From NCBI GenBank assembly GCA_964554795.1, contig CAZKQB010000009.1, forward strand, positions 1-64,000: a stretch of 64,000 bases of DNA. The letters are read 5' to 3'. A program made the position numbers and the translations under genes. The DNA comes from SFHK01 sp964554795 (GTDB taxonomy: Bacteria; Bacillota; Clostridia; Christensenellales; Aristaeellaceae). Below, piece after piece: positions 36,127 to 44,903 of the stretch. Below the pieces are notes generated by a model. It was not told where the DNA came from. It worked only from the letters and a program-made list of their open reading frames with translations, and ran no database searches. Numbering within the stretch: the stretch's first letter is position 1; the number at the start of each line of letters is the position of its first letter.

Positions 36127-37583
36127 TGAACGCGTTTTTCAAAAAGCACTTCGGCGGGCGTTCGGTGCGCGCGGGCGGCTATGCTGCATTTGCGTCGGCG
36201 ATCGTGGTGGCCATTGCTATTGCCGTAAATCTGCTTGTTTCCGCGCTGCCGGAGACCGTTACGCACCCGGATTTCACGGAAAATCAGCTGTACACCCTGT
36301 CAGACCAGACGAAGCGCATCACGAATGCGCTGGAAAAGGACGTGATGCTTTCACTGATTGCCTCGTCCGGCAACGAAAATACGACGATTCTGAACCTGCT
36401 CGGGCGTTATGAGAGCGCGTCGACGCACATTACCGTCGAAACGGTAGACCCGGTCGTCTATCCGAACTTTGCCCGGCAGTATACCAGCGGCACGGTGCGC
36501 TCCAACAGCGTTGTGGTCACCTGCGGCGACCGTTCGCGCTATGTGGACTATTCGGATATCTTCAAGCAGGTGAAGTCCGACAATTACGACACATACTATT
36601 ACTACGTGCAGATGGGCTATTCGCAGTACTACGACTACCTGTATGACACGGTATTCGACGGCGAAAATGCGCTGACAGCCGCCATTAACTATGTGTCCAG
36701 CGATTCGCTGACGAAGATATACACGCTTTCCGGCCACAGCGAAGCCGAGCTGAGCGAAACCTTCACTGAGGCCATCAAGGCCGACAACTTCGAATTTGAT
36801 TCGCTGCACCTGATGGACGTAGAGACTGTGCCCGAGGATGCGGGGCTGATTATCATCAACGCGCCTGCATCCGACCTCAGCGAGGATGAGGCTGCGCTTC
36901 TGAACGACTATCTAGACACGGGCGGAAACCTCCTGCTGATGACCGATTGCATGGAATCGGACAGCATGAAAAACCTGCTCTCCGTGTGCGAGCACATGGG
37001 CATGACGCTGACGGACGGCATGGTTGTGGAGACCGCGCAGAACGGCTACTATCGCAATCCCGTCTACCTGCTGCCGGAAATCGCAGAGGCTGACATTACG
37101 CAGGCAATTCGGGATGGCGGCTACTACATCCTGTTCCCCATCGCGCAGGGTATTACCTCCATCGGAGACGGCTTCTCCTACACGCCGTTGCTTTCGACGT
37201 CCGACTCGGCGTTTTCCAAGAAGTCCGGCTATGGCATGACGACCTATGAACGGGAAGACGGCGATACGGACGGCCCGTTTGACGTAGCGGCTGCAACGTC
37301 GAAGGGCGAGGCGCACATGGTCTGGTTTGCTTCTGCGCAGTTCGCAACCGAGAATGTGAACGCCATGGTGTCCGGCGCAAACGCCGACATGCTGGTCAAC
37401 GCCATTAACTGGATGGCACAGCAGGAAGACAAGATCTCCATTCGTTCAAAATCGCTGAAAACCGGCTATCTTACCGTAAGCGCGGCCGACAGCCGACGCT
37501 GGTCGATTCTGCTGGTCGGCGCAATACCCGCAGCGCTGATCGCGGTGGGCACGGTGGTCATCATCAGGAGGAAACGGAAATGA
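36126..37583 (+). CDS. GldG-family ABC auxiliary protein
   Basis: A 485-aa protein with membrane helices at about 18-40 and 462-482 and a large extracytoplasmic domain between them (ABC_transp_aux type). Conserved-looking parts are DFTENQLYTLSDQTKRITNA, YTLSGHSEAELSETF and GLIIINAPASDLSEDEAALL. GldG-type proteins accompany GldA/GldF in gliding Bacteroidetes but are also widespread in non-gliding Firmicutes, where their role is unclear. The start at 36126 shares a base with the upstream stop (TGATG) and has GGAGG. Confidence 0.88.
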   Translation: MNAFFKKHFGGRSVRAGGYAAFASAIVVAIAIAVNLLVSALPETVTHPDFTENQLYTLSDQTKRITNALEKDVMLSLIASSGNENTTILNLLGRYESASTHITVETVDPVVYPNFARQYTSGTVRSNSVVVTCGDRSRYVDYSDIFKQVKSDNYDTYYYYVQMGYSQYYDYLYDTVFDGENALTAAINYVSSDSLTKIYTLSGHSEAELSETFTEAIKADNFEFDSLHLMDVETVPEDAGLIIINAPASDLSEDEAALLNDYLDTGGNLLLMTDCMESDSMKNLLSVCEHMGMTLTDGMVVETAQNGYYRNPVYLLPEIAEADITQAIRDGGYYILFPIAQGITSIGDGFSYTPLLSTSDSAFSKKSGYGMTTYEREDGDTDGPFDVAAATSKGEAHMVWFASAQFATENVNAMVSGANADMLVNAINWMAQQEDKISIRSKSLKTGYLTVSAADSRRWSILLVGAIPAALIAVGTVVIIRRKRK

Positions 37584-39010
37584 AACGGGGAAAAAAGCTG
37601 ATCGTTCTGGCGAGCACGCTGGCGGTGATTCTGGTTCTGTATCTGGGTGTTACGCTCGTCACGCGCCATGTAAGCAACAAAAATGCTGTTACGGAAACGC
37701 AGGGCACGTTTAGCGCCACTGCCTTTACGGCGGACGACATTCGCTCGATTACGTGGACAAACCTTGGAAACGAATACACGATTACAAAAGCCGACGAGGA
37801 GTGGACGCTGAATGACCATGATGGCTTCTGGCTGAATCAGGATGACGCCGCTGCGATGGCCGATGCGGTATCCGCGCTGAAGGCAACCCGGAGACTGGAT
37901 GGCGGCGTGGAGGACAGCGACTACGGACTGGCTGAGCCGACGCTGACTGTGAAGGTTACGCTGAACGATGGCAGCGAGATTACGCTGGCTGAGGGCGACA
38001 AAAACGACGTGACGGATGCGTATTATCTGCGCGTAACCGCAGATGAAAGTCATGTATACACGGTGGAAACCGATCTTCAGACGGTCTTCAATCAGAAGCT
38101 TTCCGACCTGTTTGTAAAGGAGACGCTGCCGTCGCTGGGCGAGGCTGCGCAACGCGTCGTTTTGACCCGTACGGACGACGAGATCGTGCTCGTTTCCCAT
38201 ACGGACGAAGCGGGAAATGCGCACTGGTACGAGGAGACTGCAGACGGCGCGCGCGCACTGGATGACGAAACCGCACAGACGCTGTACGACGATATTTGCG
38301 ATTTCTCGTGGTATGAGCTTGTGGAATGGAACGCCGATGCGGAGGCGCTGACCGGCTACGGCTTTGACGAGCCGACCGTCGTCATTTGCGCGGAAAGCCT
38401 GAAAGATGACGGAGAAACGATCGTATGGCAGGTTGAATTTGGCGGCGAATATTCCAGCTCCTACGACTACGTTCGGTTGCCCGGATCCTCCGTCGTATAC
38501 CGCGTGAAGAACAGCCTGCGCAAGCTGGCGACCGGCTATAGCTACTCGGACTACGCGGATAAGACGATTCTGCCTATTGACGCCGAGGACATCGAGAGCC
38601 TGACGCTGACCGTGCGCGGTGAAACCCACGTTCTGCGGGCATGGACGGAAATTGTTGCCGCCACGGGCGGAGAAGCCACGGAAGGCGAAGCGGTTTCTGC
38701 TGAGGAGGTAAGCGTACGCCATGCGTCGCTGGATGGAAATGAATGGAGCGCCGACGCCTATGATGAAATCGTTTCCCGTCTACTGGCACTTGAGGCCGAG
38801 GAAGCGTTAACCTCTGTGCCTGCACACGACGGCGAGCCGGTGCTGGTCGTATCCGTGCAGACAGAGGGAGCGCAGCCAGAGGCATCCTTCTCGGTTTCTG
38901 AGCTGGATGCGGAGTATTCACTCCTCCTTCGCTCTGATGGCGCAATTTTCCAATTCCCTGCGGCCGATGCGGACGCGCTGCTTCGCGCGCTAAGCTACGC
39001 GCTGAAATAA
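37580..39010 (+). CDS. DUF4340 domain protein of the Gld-like exporter
   Basis: A 476-aa protein with one N-terminal membrane helix (LIVLASTLAVILVLYLGVTL) and a repeated extracytoplasmic beta-rich region (SITWTNLGNEYTITKADEEW; LTVKVTLNDGSEITLAEGDK; LTLTVRGETHVL). DUF4340 genes regularly end Gld-like ABC operons. It overlaps GldG by ATGA. The function is probably structural or substrate-related at the cell surface. A strong terminator follows 106 bases later. Confidence 0.87.
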   Translation: MKRGKKLIVLASTLAVILVLYLGVTLVTRHVSNKNAVTETQGTFSATAFTADDIRSITWTNLGNEYTITKADEEWTLNDHDGFWLNQDDAAAMADAVSALKATRRLDGGVEDSDYGLAEPTLTVKVTLNDGSEITLAEGDKNDVTDAYYLRVTADESHVYTVETDLQTVFNQKLSDLFVKETLPSLGEAAQRVVLTRTDDEIVLVSHTDEAGNAHWYEETADGARALDDETAQTLYDDICDFSWYELVEWNADAEALTGYGFDEPTVVICAESLKDDGETIVWQVEFGGEYSSSYDYVRLPGSSVVYRVKNSLRKLATGYSYSDYADKTILPIDAEDIESLTLTVRGETHVLRAWTEIVAATGGEATEGEAVSAEEVSVRHASLDGNEWSADAYDEIVSRLLALEAEEALTSVPAHDGEPVLVVSVQTEGAQPEASFSVSELDAEYSLLLRSDGAIFQFPAADADALLRALSYALK

Positions 39011-39116
39011 GCACGGATAAATCTACGTCGGCGGCATAGGACTCCGGTGTCTTGTTGCCGACGCGGATATGCTCCTTCCGGGCTTTTGGCAATAGATTCG
39101 GTTATAAACGCATGAG

Positions 39117-39157
39117 CAGCGGCGCGATTGCCGAAATGGAATCGCGCCGCTGATTTT
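39117..39157 (+). terminator. Terminator of the Gld-like exporter operon
   Basis: CAGCGGCGCGATT (39117-39129) pairs perfectly with AATCGCGCCGCTG (39140-39152), followed by ATTTTG and TTTTT. Confidence 0.85.
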
Positions 39158-39172
39158 GTTTTTCTGTGTTTA

Positions 39173-41152
39173 CTACCGCTTCAGCACGAGAACCTGGTAG
39201 GGCTCAAGCGCCACGGTACCCGAGAGGGCTTTGCCTGTGAGCAGGTCGATGGCCGGTGCAGGCAGCGTGTAGGAGGCTGGCTTTCCTGCGTATTCCAGAA
39301 CGATCTCTCCGTTCATTGTGCCCCTGCGCGGCGAAACGATCACCTCGCCCGTTACCTCTGGTAGGCGCAAACCCGCTTCGGGCAGCAGTCTCTGCGCAAG
39401 CAGACGGGTGGTTTCGGCTGCGGGCAGTGCACCCAGAAGGATGATCTGCCCCTTGCCCAGACGACTGCGGGCGACGACGGTCTTGCCGACGATGGCACTG
39501 TGCCCCTTTACGATGGTTGCGAGCGTTTCTGCCCGACCGGGATCAGACACCTCAAACCATGTATCGGCGGGCATGGGTGTGCCGTCTATCCACGCGGCAG
39601 CCGTGCGTCCTTCGGTGTCGGGCAGCGCGTATTTCCACGCAATACCTGTCAGCCGTTCCAGCATGCCGTACAGGCAGTCGGTGTAGCGCGCGCCATCGCG
39701 GTTGCGCTCGTCGCTCAGCGGGCCAACGATCCATGTGCCGCCCTCGCTTACCCACTTCTCCATGCGCTGCGGCAGATCGGCTTCTTCAAGCGTCAGCATC
39801 AGCGGGCTAAATACGACGCGATAGCCGTCCAGCGCTGCATGCGCGTCGATTACATCGGGGCGCAGGCCCAGATCGATGAGCGGCTTATAGAATCGCTCGA
39901 CAACGCTCTGCTGATAGTTGAGCCCATTCACGATGCTCTGCTGCCCGAACATGTTCCAGTTGAGAGAGGTGAAATGAATCGCAACGTTCGGCACGACCTT
40001 TGTGTCCCGCACAAAATCTGCGGCTTTACGGAAGCCCTCGGCCGTTTCCTTTACTTCATCCCCAGCAAGCATTGGACGGCCGCTGGTGTCCAGCACTGCG
40101 CCATGCATCAGCTCGTGCCCCGCCCAGTGCGTGCGCCACAGCCAGTACATGTTTGCCTCTCCGCCCAGTGCAATTGGCAGCCACGAATTTGCGCGGCAGA
40201 AGCCGTCGGGCTTCACGCTCTGCGAAATTGCTGTGGAGCCGTTCCAGCAGGTGGCGGTTTCGGTGTTCCAGAAGGGACGGTCGATGAACGTGCGCATGTA
40301 ATCGTGCCAGAACGCGCAGAAATGCAGGTTTTCGGGCGTGTTGTAGTGGTTAAACTGAGCAATATCCAGCTTTTCGGTGAGGCGGCGGTAGTCCATGCCG
40401 TTTACGGGCATGGTGTCCGTTCCCACAGGCACCCTGACGTAGCGATGCAGAATCTCCGCCTGACGGTGAACGAACGCAATATGCGAATCGTTCTGGAACA
40501 TCTGCCACTCCATTTTCAGATGCGGGTTGTGCCATGCATTGCGCGGCGCGGGAATCTCTTCAAAGGAATCATACCATTGACTGAACAGGTTCAGATTCCA
40601 TGCGTTGTTCAGGTTATCAATCGTTCCATAGCGCTTTTTCAGCGCGGCGCGGAAGCGGTTCACGCATTCAGGGCAGAAGCAGCCGCCGTTTCCCGTGTAG
40701 ATTTCGTTGTCAATCTGCCAGCCGATGATGTTCTCGTCATTTGCGAATTCCTTCGCCATTTCCTCCACAATGCGCATGCTGGCCTCGTTGTAGTGCGGAT
40801 TGTTGGAGCAGCAGTGCCTGCGCCCGCCATGATCCACGCGCCGACCATCCGGATCCAGCCGCAGTGCGTCCGGCCAATCGCGGGTAAACCAGCGCGGCGG
40901 CGTGGCGGTGGGCGTGCCCATGACCACGGCGATATTCGCCTGTTTCATTTTGTCCACTACGCGTCGGAAGAAGGAAAAATCGTATTCGCCCGGCTTCGGC
41001 TCCATGCGGTGCCACGCAAATTCGGCAATACGCACGCAGGTGATGCCAAAGGCATGCAGCTTTTCAATGTCGCGGTCGATTTCGCTTTCCGGCCAGTCCT
41101 CCGGATAATAGGCTGCGCCCAGATAGGGCGGCTTGGGCAAGGTAAACATCAT
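39173..41152 (-). CDS. GH42 beta-galactosidase
   Basis: A 659-aa glycosidase spanning the full GH42 length. The TIM barrel starts with LGAAYYPEDWPESEID. The acid/base is E150 in QIDNEI and the nucleophile is probably E298 in WNTETA. The zinc-site cysteines known in the family appear as C114 or C115 plus C158, C160 and C163. The trimerisation domain and small beta domain follow. No signal peptide, so it hydrolyses imported beta-galactosides. ATG 41152 or 41149, with AAGGAG upstream. It has its own promoter. Confidence 0.95.
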   Translation of the reverse strand: MMFTLPKPPYLGAAYYPEDWPESEIDRDIEKLHAFGITCVRIAEFAWHRMEPKPGEYDFSFFRRVVDKMKQANIAVVMGTPTATPPRWFTRDWPDALRLDPDGRRVDHGGRRHCCSNNPHYNEASMRIVEEMAKEFANDENIIGWQIDNEIYTGNGGCFCPECVNRFRAALKKRYGTIDNLNNAWNLNLFSQWYDSFEEIPAPRNAWHNPHLKMEWQMFQNDSHIAFVHRQAEILHRYVRVPVGTDTMPVNGMDYRRLTEKLDIAQFNHYNTPENLHFCAFWHDYMRTFIDRPFWNTETATCWNGSTAISQSVKPDGFCRANSWLPIALGGEANMYWLWRTHWAGHELMHGAVLDTSGRPMLAGDEVKETAEGFRKAADFVRDTKVVPNVAIHFTSLNWNMFGQQSIVNGLNYQQSVVERFYKPLIDLGLRPDVIDAHAALDGYRVVFSPLMLTLEEADLPQRMEKWVSEGGTWIVGPLSDERNRDGARYTDCLYGMLERLTGIAWKYALPDTEGRTAAAWIDGTPMPADTWFEVSDPGRAETLATIVKGHSAIVGKTVVARSRLGKGQIILLGALPAAETTRLLAQRLLPEAGLRLPEVTGEVIVSPRRGTMNGEIVLEYAGKPASYTLPAPAIDLLTGKALSGTVALEPYQVLVLKR

Positions 41153-41184
41153 ATCGTCTCCTTCCAGTGTAGCCTTCCGATCTA

Positions 41185-41213
41185 TTTATACCACATTGCC
41201 TCCAAAAGCACAA
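41185..41213 (-). promoter_or_regulatory. Promoter of the GH42 gene
   Basis: Minus strand TTGTGC, a 17-base spacer and TATAAA preceded by TGG. Confidence 0.6.
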
Positions 41214-41259
41214 GATGCTTTCTATGCTTCCTTGAACGGCGAAATTTACAAGCCCCTGG

Positions 41260-41288
41260 TTGACAAACCTATGGAGGGCGAATATAAT
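41260..41288 (+). promoter_or_regulatory. Consensus promoter of tRNA-Arg
   Basis: TTGACA (41260-41265), 17 bases and TATAAT (41283-41288), an exact consensus 27 bases before the mature tRNA 5' end. Confidence 0.85.
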
Positions 41289-41315
41289 ACTTTGGACATG
41301 AGTCGTTTCATAAGT

Positions 41316-41389
41316 GTCCCCGTACCTCAGCAGGATAGAGGGTCCGCCTCCTAAGCGGAACGCCGCGCGTTCGAATCGCGCCGGGGACG
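41316..41389 (+). tRNA. tRNA-Arg (anticodon CCT)
   Basis: 74 nt with all arms intact: acceptor GTCCCCG/CGGGGAC with discriminator G, D-stem CCTC/GAGG, anticodon stem TCCGC/GCGGA holding loop CTCCTAA with anticodon CCT, and T-arm GCGCG-TTCGAAT-CGCGC. CCA is not encoded. It reads AGG codons. It has its own promoter and terminator. Confidence 0.96.
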
Positions 41390-41408
41390 GTGCTGGCATC
41401 AGTCGGCG

Positions 41409-41449
41409 CAGGCAAGCCTGTCCAAAGGGGCGGGTTTGCCTGTTTTTTT
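41409..41449 (+). terminator. Terminator of tRNA-Arg
   Basis: CAGGCAAGCC pairs with GGGTTTGCCTG (one G-T), followed by TTTTTTT. Confidence 0.85.
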
Positions 41450-41522
41450 CGCAAAAGCGCCGTTTGATGGTTCACGCATCCATCCGGAATTGCAGGAAGG
41501 CACAGATTTTGCCTCAGGCTGC

Positions 41523-41621
41523 TTACGCTTTCTCCACGCGAATCAGATTGCTGACATAGGGGCGCTTGCCGGAGAGCACCTCATCATAGAATTCGCCGGT
41601 AGGAGAAGAAGCCGCTTGCGG
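41523..41621 (-). pseudogene. Possible gene fragment (Cache-domain-like)
   Basis: A 32-codon stretch between two stops reads like coding sequence (GEFYDEVLSGKRPYVSN then LIRVEKA and a stop) and resembles the end of an extracellular Cache sensor domain. No start codon or upstream remainder is visible. It lies between the tRNA and prs, a place where sequence remnants often accumulate. Confidence 0.3.
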
Positions 41622-41673
41622 CTATCGGTGCAATCGAAGGCTGAATGAGCCGTAAAGATGGCAGAGAAGGGTA

Positions 41674-41711
41674 TAAAACACGAAGCCGCAGATTTTGGTC
41701 TGCGGCTTCGT
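41674..41711 (-). terminator. Terminator of prs
   Basis: Minus strand ACGAAGCCGCAGA and TCTGCGGCTTCGT form a perfect 13-bp stem, followed by GTTTTA, 14 bases after the prs stop. Confidence 0.85.
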
Positions 41712-41724
41712 GAATATAGGGACG

Positions 41725-42936
41725 TCAGATTTCCTCGCCTTTTTTATAGCGGTCGAGAAGCCTGACAATGCGGTTGAGGGGGTTAATCAGGCTGTCGAGG
41801 CTGTGGTCGTGGTTCAGGGTTGCGATGATATAGGACATATACTTGCTCATGTCCACCGGAATGAACCACGGTGCGCTTGTGACCTCGGGGGGCAGGTAGC
41901 ACAGGTTGGTGCCGAGTACGCCGGCCAAGTAGCCCTTCTTGTACATGTCGTTGAAGGTCTTGATGCCGTTGGTGAAGAAACAGAACGTGGCGGCAATATA
42001 GATGCGGCGCGCGTGGCGGCGGCGGAGATCCTTGACCAGATCGATCATGCTGTCGCCGGTAGAAATGATGTCATCGGCGACAATGACGTCCTTGCCCGCA
42101 ACTTTGGAGCCGATATAAACGTGCTCAAGAATGGGGTTGCGGCCGTTGACGACGGTGGAATAGTCGCGGCGCTTATAGAACATGCCCAGATCCAGACCGA
42201 GCACGGAGGAGTAGTAAATGTTGCGCGACATAGCGCCCTCGTCCGGGGAGACGATCATCATATGATCCTTGTCCAGCTGCAGATCCTTTACCCTGCGGAA
42301 CAGCGCCTTCAGCGTCTGGTACGTGGGCATGAAGGATTCGAAGCCGGTGAGCGGAATGGCGTTCTGCACGCGCGGGTCGTGCGCGTCGAAGGTCAGGATG
42401 TTTTCAACGCCCATGGAGGAAAGCTCCTGCAGCATCAGTGCGCAGTCCATGCTTTCGCGGCTGCTGCGGCGGTGCTGGCGGCTTTCGTAGAGGAAGGGCA
42501 TGATGACGTTGATGCGGCGCGCCTTGCCGCTGATAGCGGCGATTACGCGCTTGAGGTCGGCGTAGTGATCGTCGGGCGACATGGGTACGGACTTGCCGTA
42601 CATGGTGTACTGAATCTGGTGAGCGGTGACGTCGGTGATGATATAGATATCATAGCCGCGAACACTCTGCGTAAGCAGACCCTTGCCTTCTCCGGTGCCG
42701 AAGCGGGGACACTTCGCAGAGAGCAGGAAGGTGCTCAGGTTGTAGCCGGGAAAGGTGTACAGATCCTCGCTCTGCTCGCCCCTGCCCTCGCGCCAGTCTC
42801 TCAGGTACTGGTCTACACGCTGGCCGATGGCTTCGCAGCCAGCCATGGCAATAATTCCAAGCGGACCGATGGGGCGGGTCTCAAAGGGTTTCCAGCTGAC
42901 TCCGGAAGGCACTTCATTCACGTCAAACATCTCCAT
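41725..42936 (-). CDS. prs: Ribose-phosphate pyrophosphokinase
   Basis: PRPP synthetase, which makes 5-phosphoribosyl diphosphate from ribose 5-phosphate and ATP for nucleotide, His and Trp synthesis. The PRPP-binding motif VADDIISTGDSM, the flexible-loop region SPDEGAMSRN and the metal-site stretch LTFDAHDPRVQN are present. At 403 aa it is about 85 residues longer than the 315-aa classical enzyme, with the extra length at the N-terminus (about 1-80) and C-terminus. The start at 42936 is the least certain part: the ribosome site is weak and ATG 42930 is an alternative, but frames further upstream look non-coding and contain the -10 box. Confidence 0.88.
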   Translation of the reverse strand: MEMFDVNEVPSGVSWKPFETRPIGPLGIIAMAGCEAIGQRVDQYLRDWREGRGEQSEDLYTFPGYNLSTFLLSAKCPRFGTGEGKGLLTQSVRGYDIYIITDVTAHQIQYTMYGKSVPMSPDDHYADLKRVIAAISGKARRINVIMPFLYESRQHRRSSRESMDCALMLQELSSMGVENILTFDAHDPRVQNAIPLTGFESFMPTYQTLKALFRRVKDLQLDKDHMMIVSPDEGAMSRNIYYSSVLGLDLGMFYKRRDYSTVVNGRNPILEHVYIGSKVAGKDVIVADDIISTGDSMIDLVKDLRRRHARRIYIAATFCFFTNGIKTFNDMYKKGYLAGVLGTNLCYLPPEVTSAPWFIPVDMSKYMSYIIATLNHDHSLDSLINPLNRIVRLLDRYKKGEEI

Positions 42937-42954
42937 TCGTTCTACTGGATATCC

Positions 42955-42960
42955 ATTATA
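42955..42960 (-). promoter_or_regulatory. Extended -10 box of prs
   Basis: Minus strand TGC-TATAAT, 18 bases before the start codon; no good -35. The leader would be only about a dozen bases. Confidence 0.5.
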
Positions 42961-43063
42961 GCATGCGCATGTTCCCGGCGTGGAAGGTTTTGTGATAAAA
43001 TTAAGAAAAGAATCGAGAAGCTGTCCGATTTTTGTCGGAATTTCACCGCAGATGATTTTTTGC

Positions 43064-43092
43064 TTGCGTTTCCGGCGTACGGATGGTACAAT
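43064..43092 (+). promoter_or_regulatory. Promoter of the isomerase/epimerase-trmO pair
   Basis: TTGCGT (43064-43069), 17 bases and TACAAT (43087-43092) preceded by TGG. Confidence 0.7.
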
Positions 43093-43132
43093 ACAGTCAA
43101 ACCAAAAACGGATGGAAAGGAAGTTGTTTCTC

Positions 43133-43987
43133 ATGAAAATTGCAGTTAGCTCCTACAGCTTCAGTCAGGCCATGCACGACGGACGCATGACGATCATGGA
43201 TGTCATTCCCAAGGCGAAGGAAATGGGCTATGAGGGCGTGGAAATCGTCCGCATGGGCTGGTCGGACGAAGAAATGCGCGAGCTGGCGCCGAAGCTGAAG
43301 GCTCAGAGCGAGGAATATGGCGTGCCGATCATCGCCTATATGGTGGGCGCAGACTTTATTCGCAACGGTCTGGACGCCGAGGTTGAGCGCCTGAAGCGCG
43401 AGGCCGAGATTGCCGCGCTGCTGGGCGCGCCGCGCATGCGCCACGATTCTACCGGTGGCCGCGACGCGAACGACAAGCCTGTAACCGTGGAGGAGGCGCT
43501 TCCGATCGTAGCCGAGGGTTATCGCCGCGTGACGGAATTTGCTGCGGGTCTGGGCGTGCATACGATGATTGAAAACCACGGCTATTTCTTCCAGGATGCC
43601 TGCCGCGTGAAGAAGCTGATTGAAACTGTCAACCATCCAAACTTCGGCTGGCTGATGGATATGGGCAACTTCATGTGCGCGGACGAAAAGTCTGTCGAGT
43701 CCGTGAAGATTGCCGCGCCCATGGCCGTGCATGCGCACGCCAAGGATTTCTTCCATAAGGAAAAGGGTGAATACGTTCCGAATGGTCAGGGCTGGTTTGG
43801 AACCCGCGGCGGAAATGCGCTGCGCGGTACCATCATCGGTCATGGCGCTGTGAATGTGTACGAGTGCCTGAAGACGCTGCGCGCGGCCGGCTATGACGGA
43901 TGGCTGAGCGTGGAATTCGAGGGCATTGAGGATTGCCTGATGTCGCTGGAGGCGGATATCAAAAACCTGAAGGAAATGCTCGCGTAA
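43133..43987 (+). CDS. Sugar phosphate isomerase/epimerase (AP endonuclease 2 fold)
   Basis: A 284-aa TIM-barrel protein. Candidate metal ligands are Glu in GVEIVRM, Glu in MIENHGYF, Asp in LMDMGNF, His in AVHAHAKDF and Glu in LSVEFEG. These enzymes interconvert keto sugars or act on inositols. The start at 43133 follows GGAAAGGAAG. It lies 1 base before trmO, so the two form an operon without an obvious functional link. Confidence 0.87.
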   Translation: MKIAVSSYSFSQAMHDGRMTIMDVIPKAKEMGYEGVEIVRMGWSDEEMRELAPKLKAQSEEYGVPIIAYMVGADFIRNGLDAEVERLKREAEIAALLGAPRMRHDSTGGRDANDKPVTVEEALPIVAEGYRRVTEFAAGLGVHTMIENHGYFFQDACRVKKLIETVNHPNFGWLMDMGNFMCADEKSVESVKIAAPMAVHAHAKDFFHKEKGEYVPNGQGWFGTRGGNALRGTIIGHGAVNVYECLKTLRAAGYDGWLSVEFEGIEDCLMSLEADIKNLKEMLA

Positions 43988-43988
43988 G

Positions 43989-44669
43989 ATGGACGGACTC
44001 AAGGTGATCGCGCGCCTTCGGTGCGATTTTCCGACGAAGTTTGGCCTGCCAAGACAGAGCGGTCTGAACGACGCGCTGAAGGGCAGAATCGTGTTCGAAC
44101 CGGCGTACCGCAATCCGGATGCCGTTCGGGGCATCGAGGCCTATTCGCATTTGTGGCTGATCTGGGGGTTTTCCGTTCCCGAAAGGGAAAATTGGTCGGC
44201 GACGGTGCGCCCGCCGCGGCTGGGCGGAAACGAGCGCGTGGGTGTGTTTGCCACTCGTTCACCGTTTCGTCCGAACCCGCTGGGGCTGACGCTGGCGAGG
44301 CTGGAGGGCTTGGGCAGGCAGGATGGCGCGTGCACGCTGCTCGTGTCCGGAGTAGACATGATGGACGGAACGCCCATCTACGATATTAAGCCCTATCTGC
44401 CCTATGCTGACAGCCGACAGGATGCCAGCGGCGGCTTTGGCGAGCAAATGAAGGATTATCGCCTGCGCGTAATTGCGGAGGAGGCGTTGCTTTGCCCGAT
44501 TCCGCCGGAGAAGCGGCCCGCGTTGCTTGCGGCGCTGGAGGGTGATCCCCGTCCGGCCTATCAGCATGACCCGTCGCGCGTGTACGGATTTTTGTACGCG
44601 GGCTTCGACGTGCGGTTCACGGTGAACGGAGACGTGCTCACCGTGGTAGAGATTCGTAGACAAATGTGA
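43989..44669 (+). CDS. trmO: tRNA (N6-threonylcarbamoyladenosine37-N6)-methyltransferase TrmO
   Basis: A 226-aa member of the TrmO/YaeB/VirR family, which uses SAM to methylate t6A37 in certain tRNAs. Recognisable stretches are TKFGLPRQSGL, YSHLWLIWGF, GVFATRSPFRPNPLGLTLA and GVDMMDGTPIYDIKPYLPY. Unlike most methyltransferases it uses a beta-barrel fold. The start at 43989 follows almost directly on the upstream stop. Confidence 0.93.
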   Translation: MDGLKVIARLRCDFPTKFGLPRQSGLNDALKGRIVFEPAYRNPDAVRGIEAYSHLWLIWGFSVPERENWSATVRPPRLGGNERVGVFATRSPFRPNPLGLTLARLEGLGRQDGACTLLVSGVDMMDGTPIYDIKPYLPYADSRQDASGGFGEQMKDYRLRVIAEEALLCPIPPEKRPALLAALEGDPRPAYQHDPSRVYGFLYAGFDVRFTVNGDVLTVVEIRRQM

Positions 44670-44691
44670 GAAACCATCGCGCAGCCCGACG

Positions 44692-44725
44692 GGCACGTTT
44701 GCAGGTGTTTTTCGCCAAACGTGCC
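44692..44725 (+). terminator. Possible terminator hairpin after trmO
   Basis: GGCACGTTTG (44692-44701) pairs perfectly with CAAACGTGCC (44716-44725). The loop is T-rich but no T-run follows, so termination is uncertain. Confidence 0.4.
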
Positions 44726-44803
44726 GCGCTGAAAAATGCGCATCCGAAAGGATGGGGCAGCCCTCGTAAAACGGAATTGCGCCGAGATTGATGATTGATA
44801 CTG

Positions 44804-44834
44804 AGACTGCCTGGACAAGTTTATCCGGGCAGTC
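44804..44834 (+). terminator. Hairpin upstream of the methyltransferase gene
   Basis: GACTGCCTGGA pairs with TCCGGGCAGTC (one G-T). No T-run; it could be a remnant at the edge of an inserted segment. Confidence 0.35.
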
Positions 44835-44903
44835 CTGCGTAAGCGGAATCGCTACATTTTAGTTCAAGAGGAATAATAAACTTGGAACTGACGGAGATTA
44901 GAT

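Noticed and set aside
44692..44834. Hairpins as a CRISPR or repeat array
   Set aside because: The two hairpins are unrelated in sequence and there is no regular spacing.
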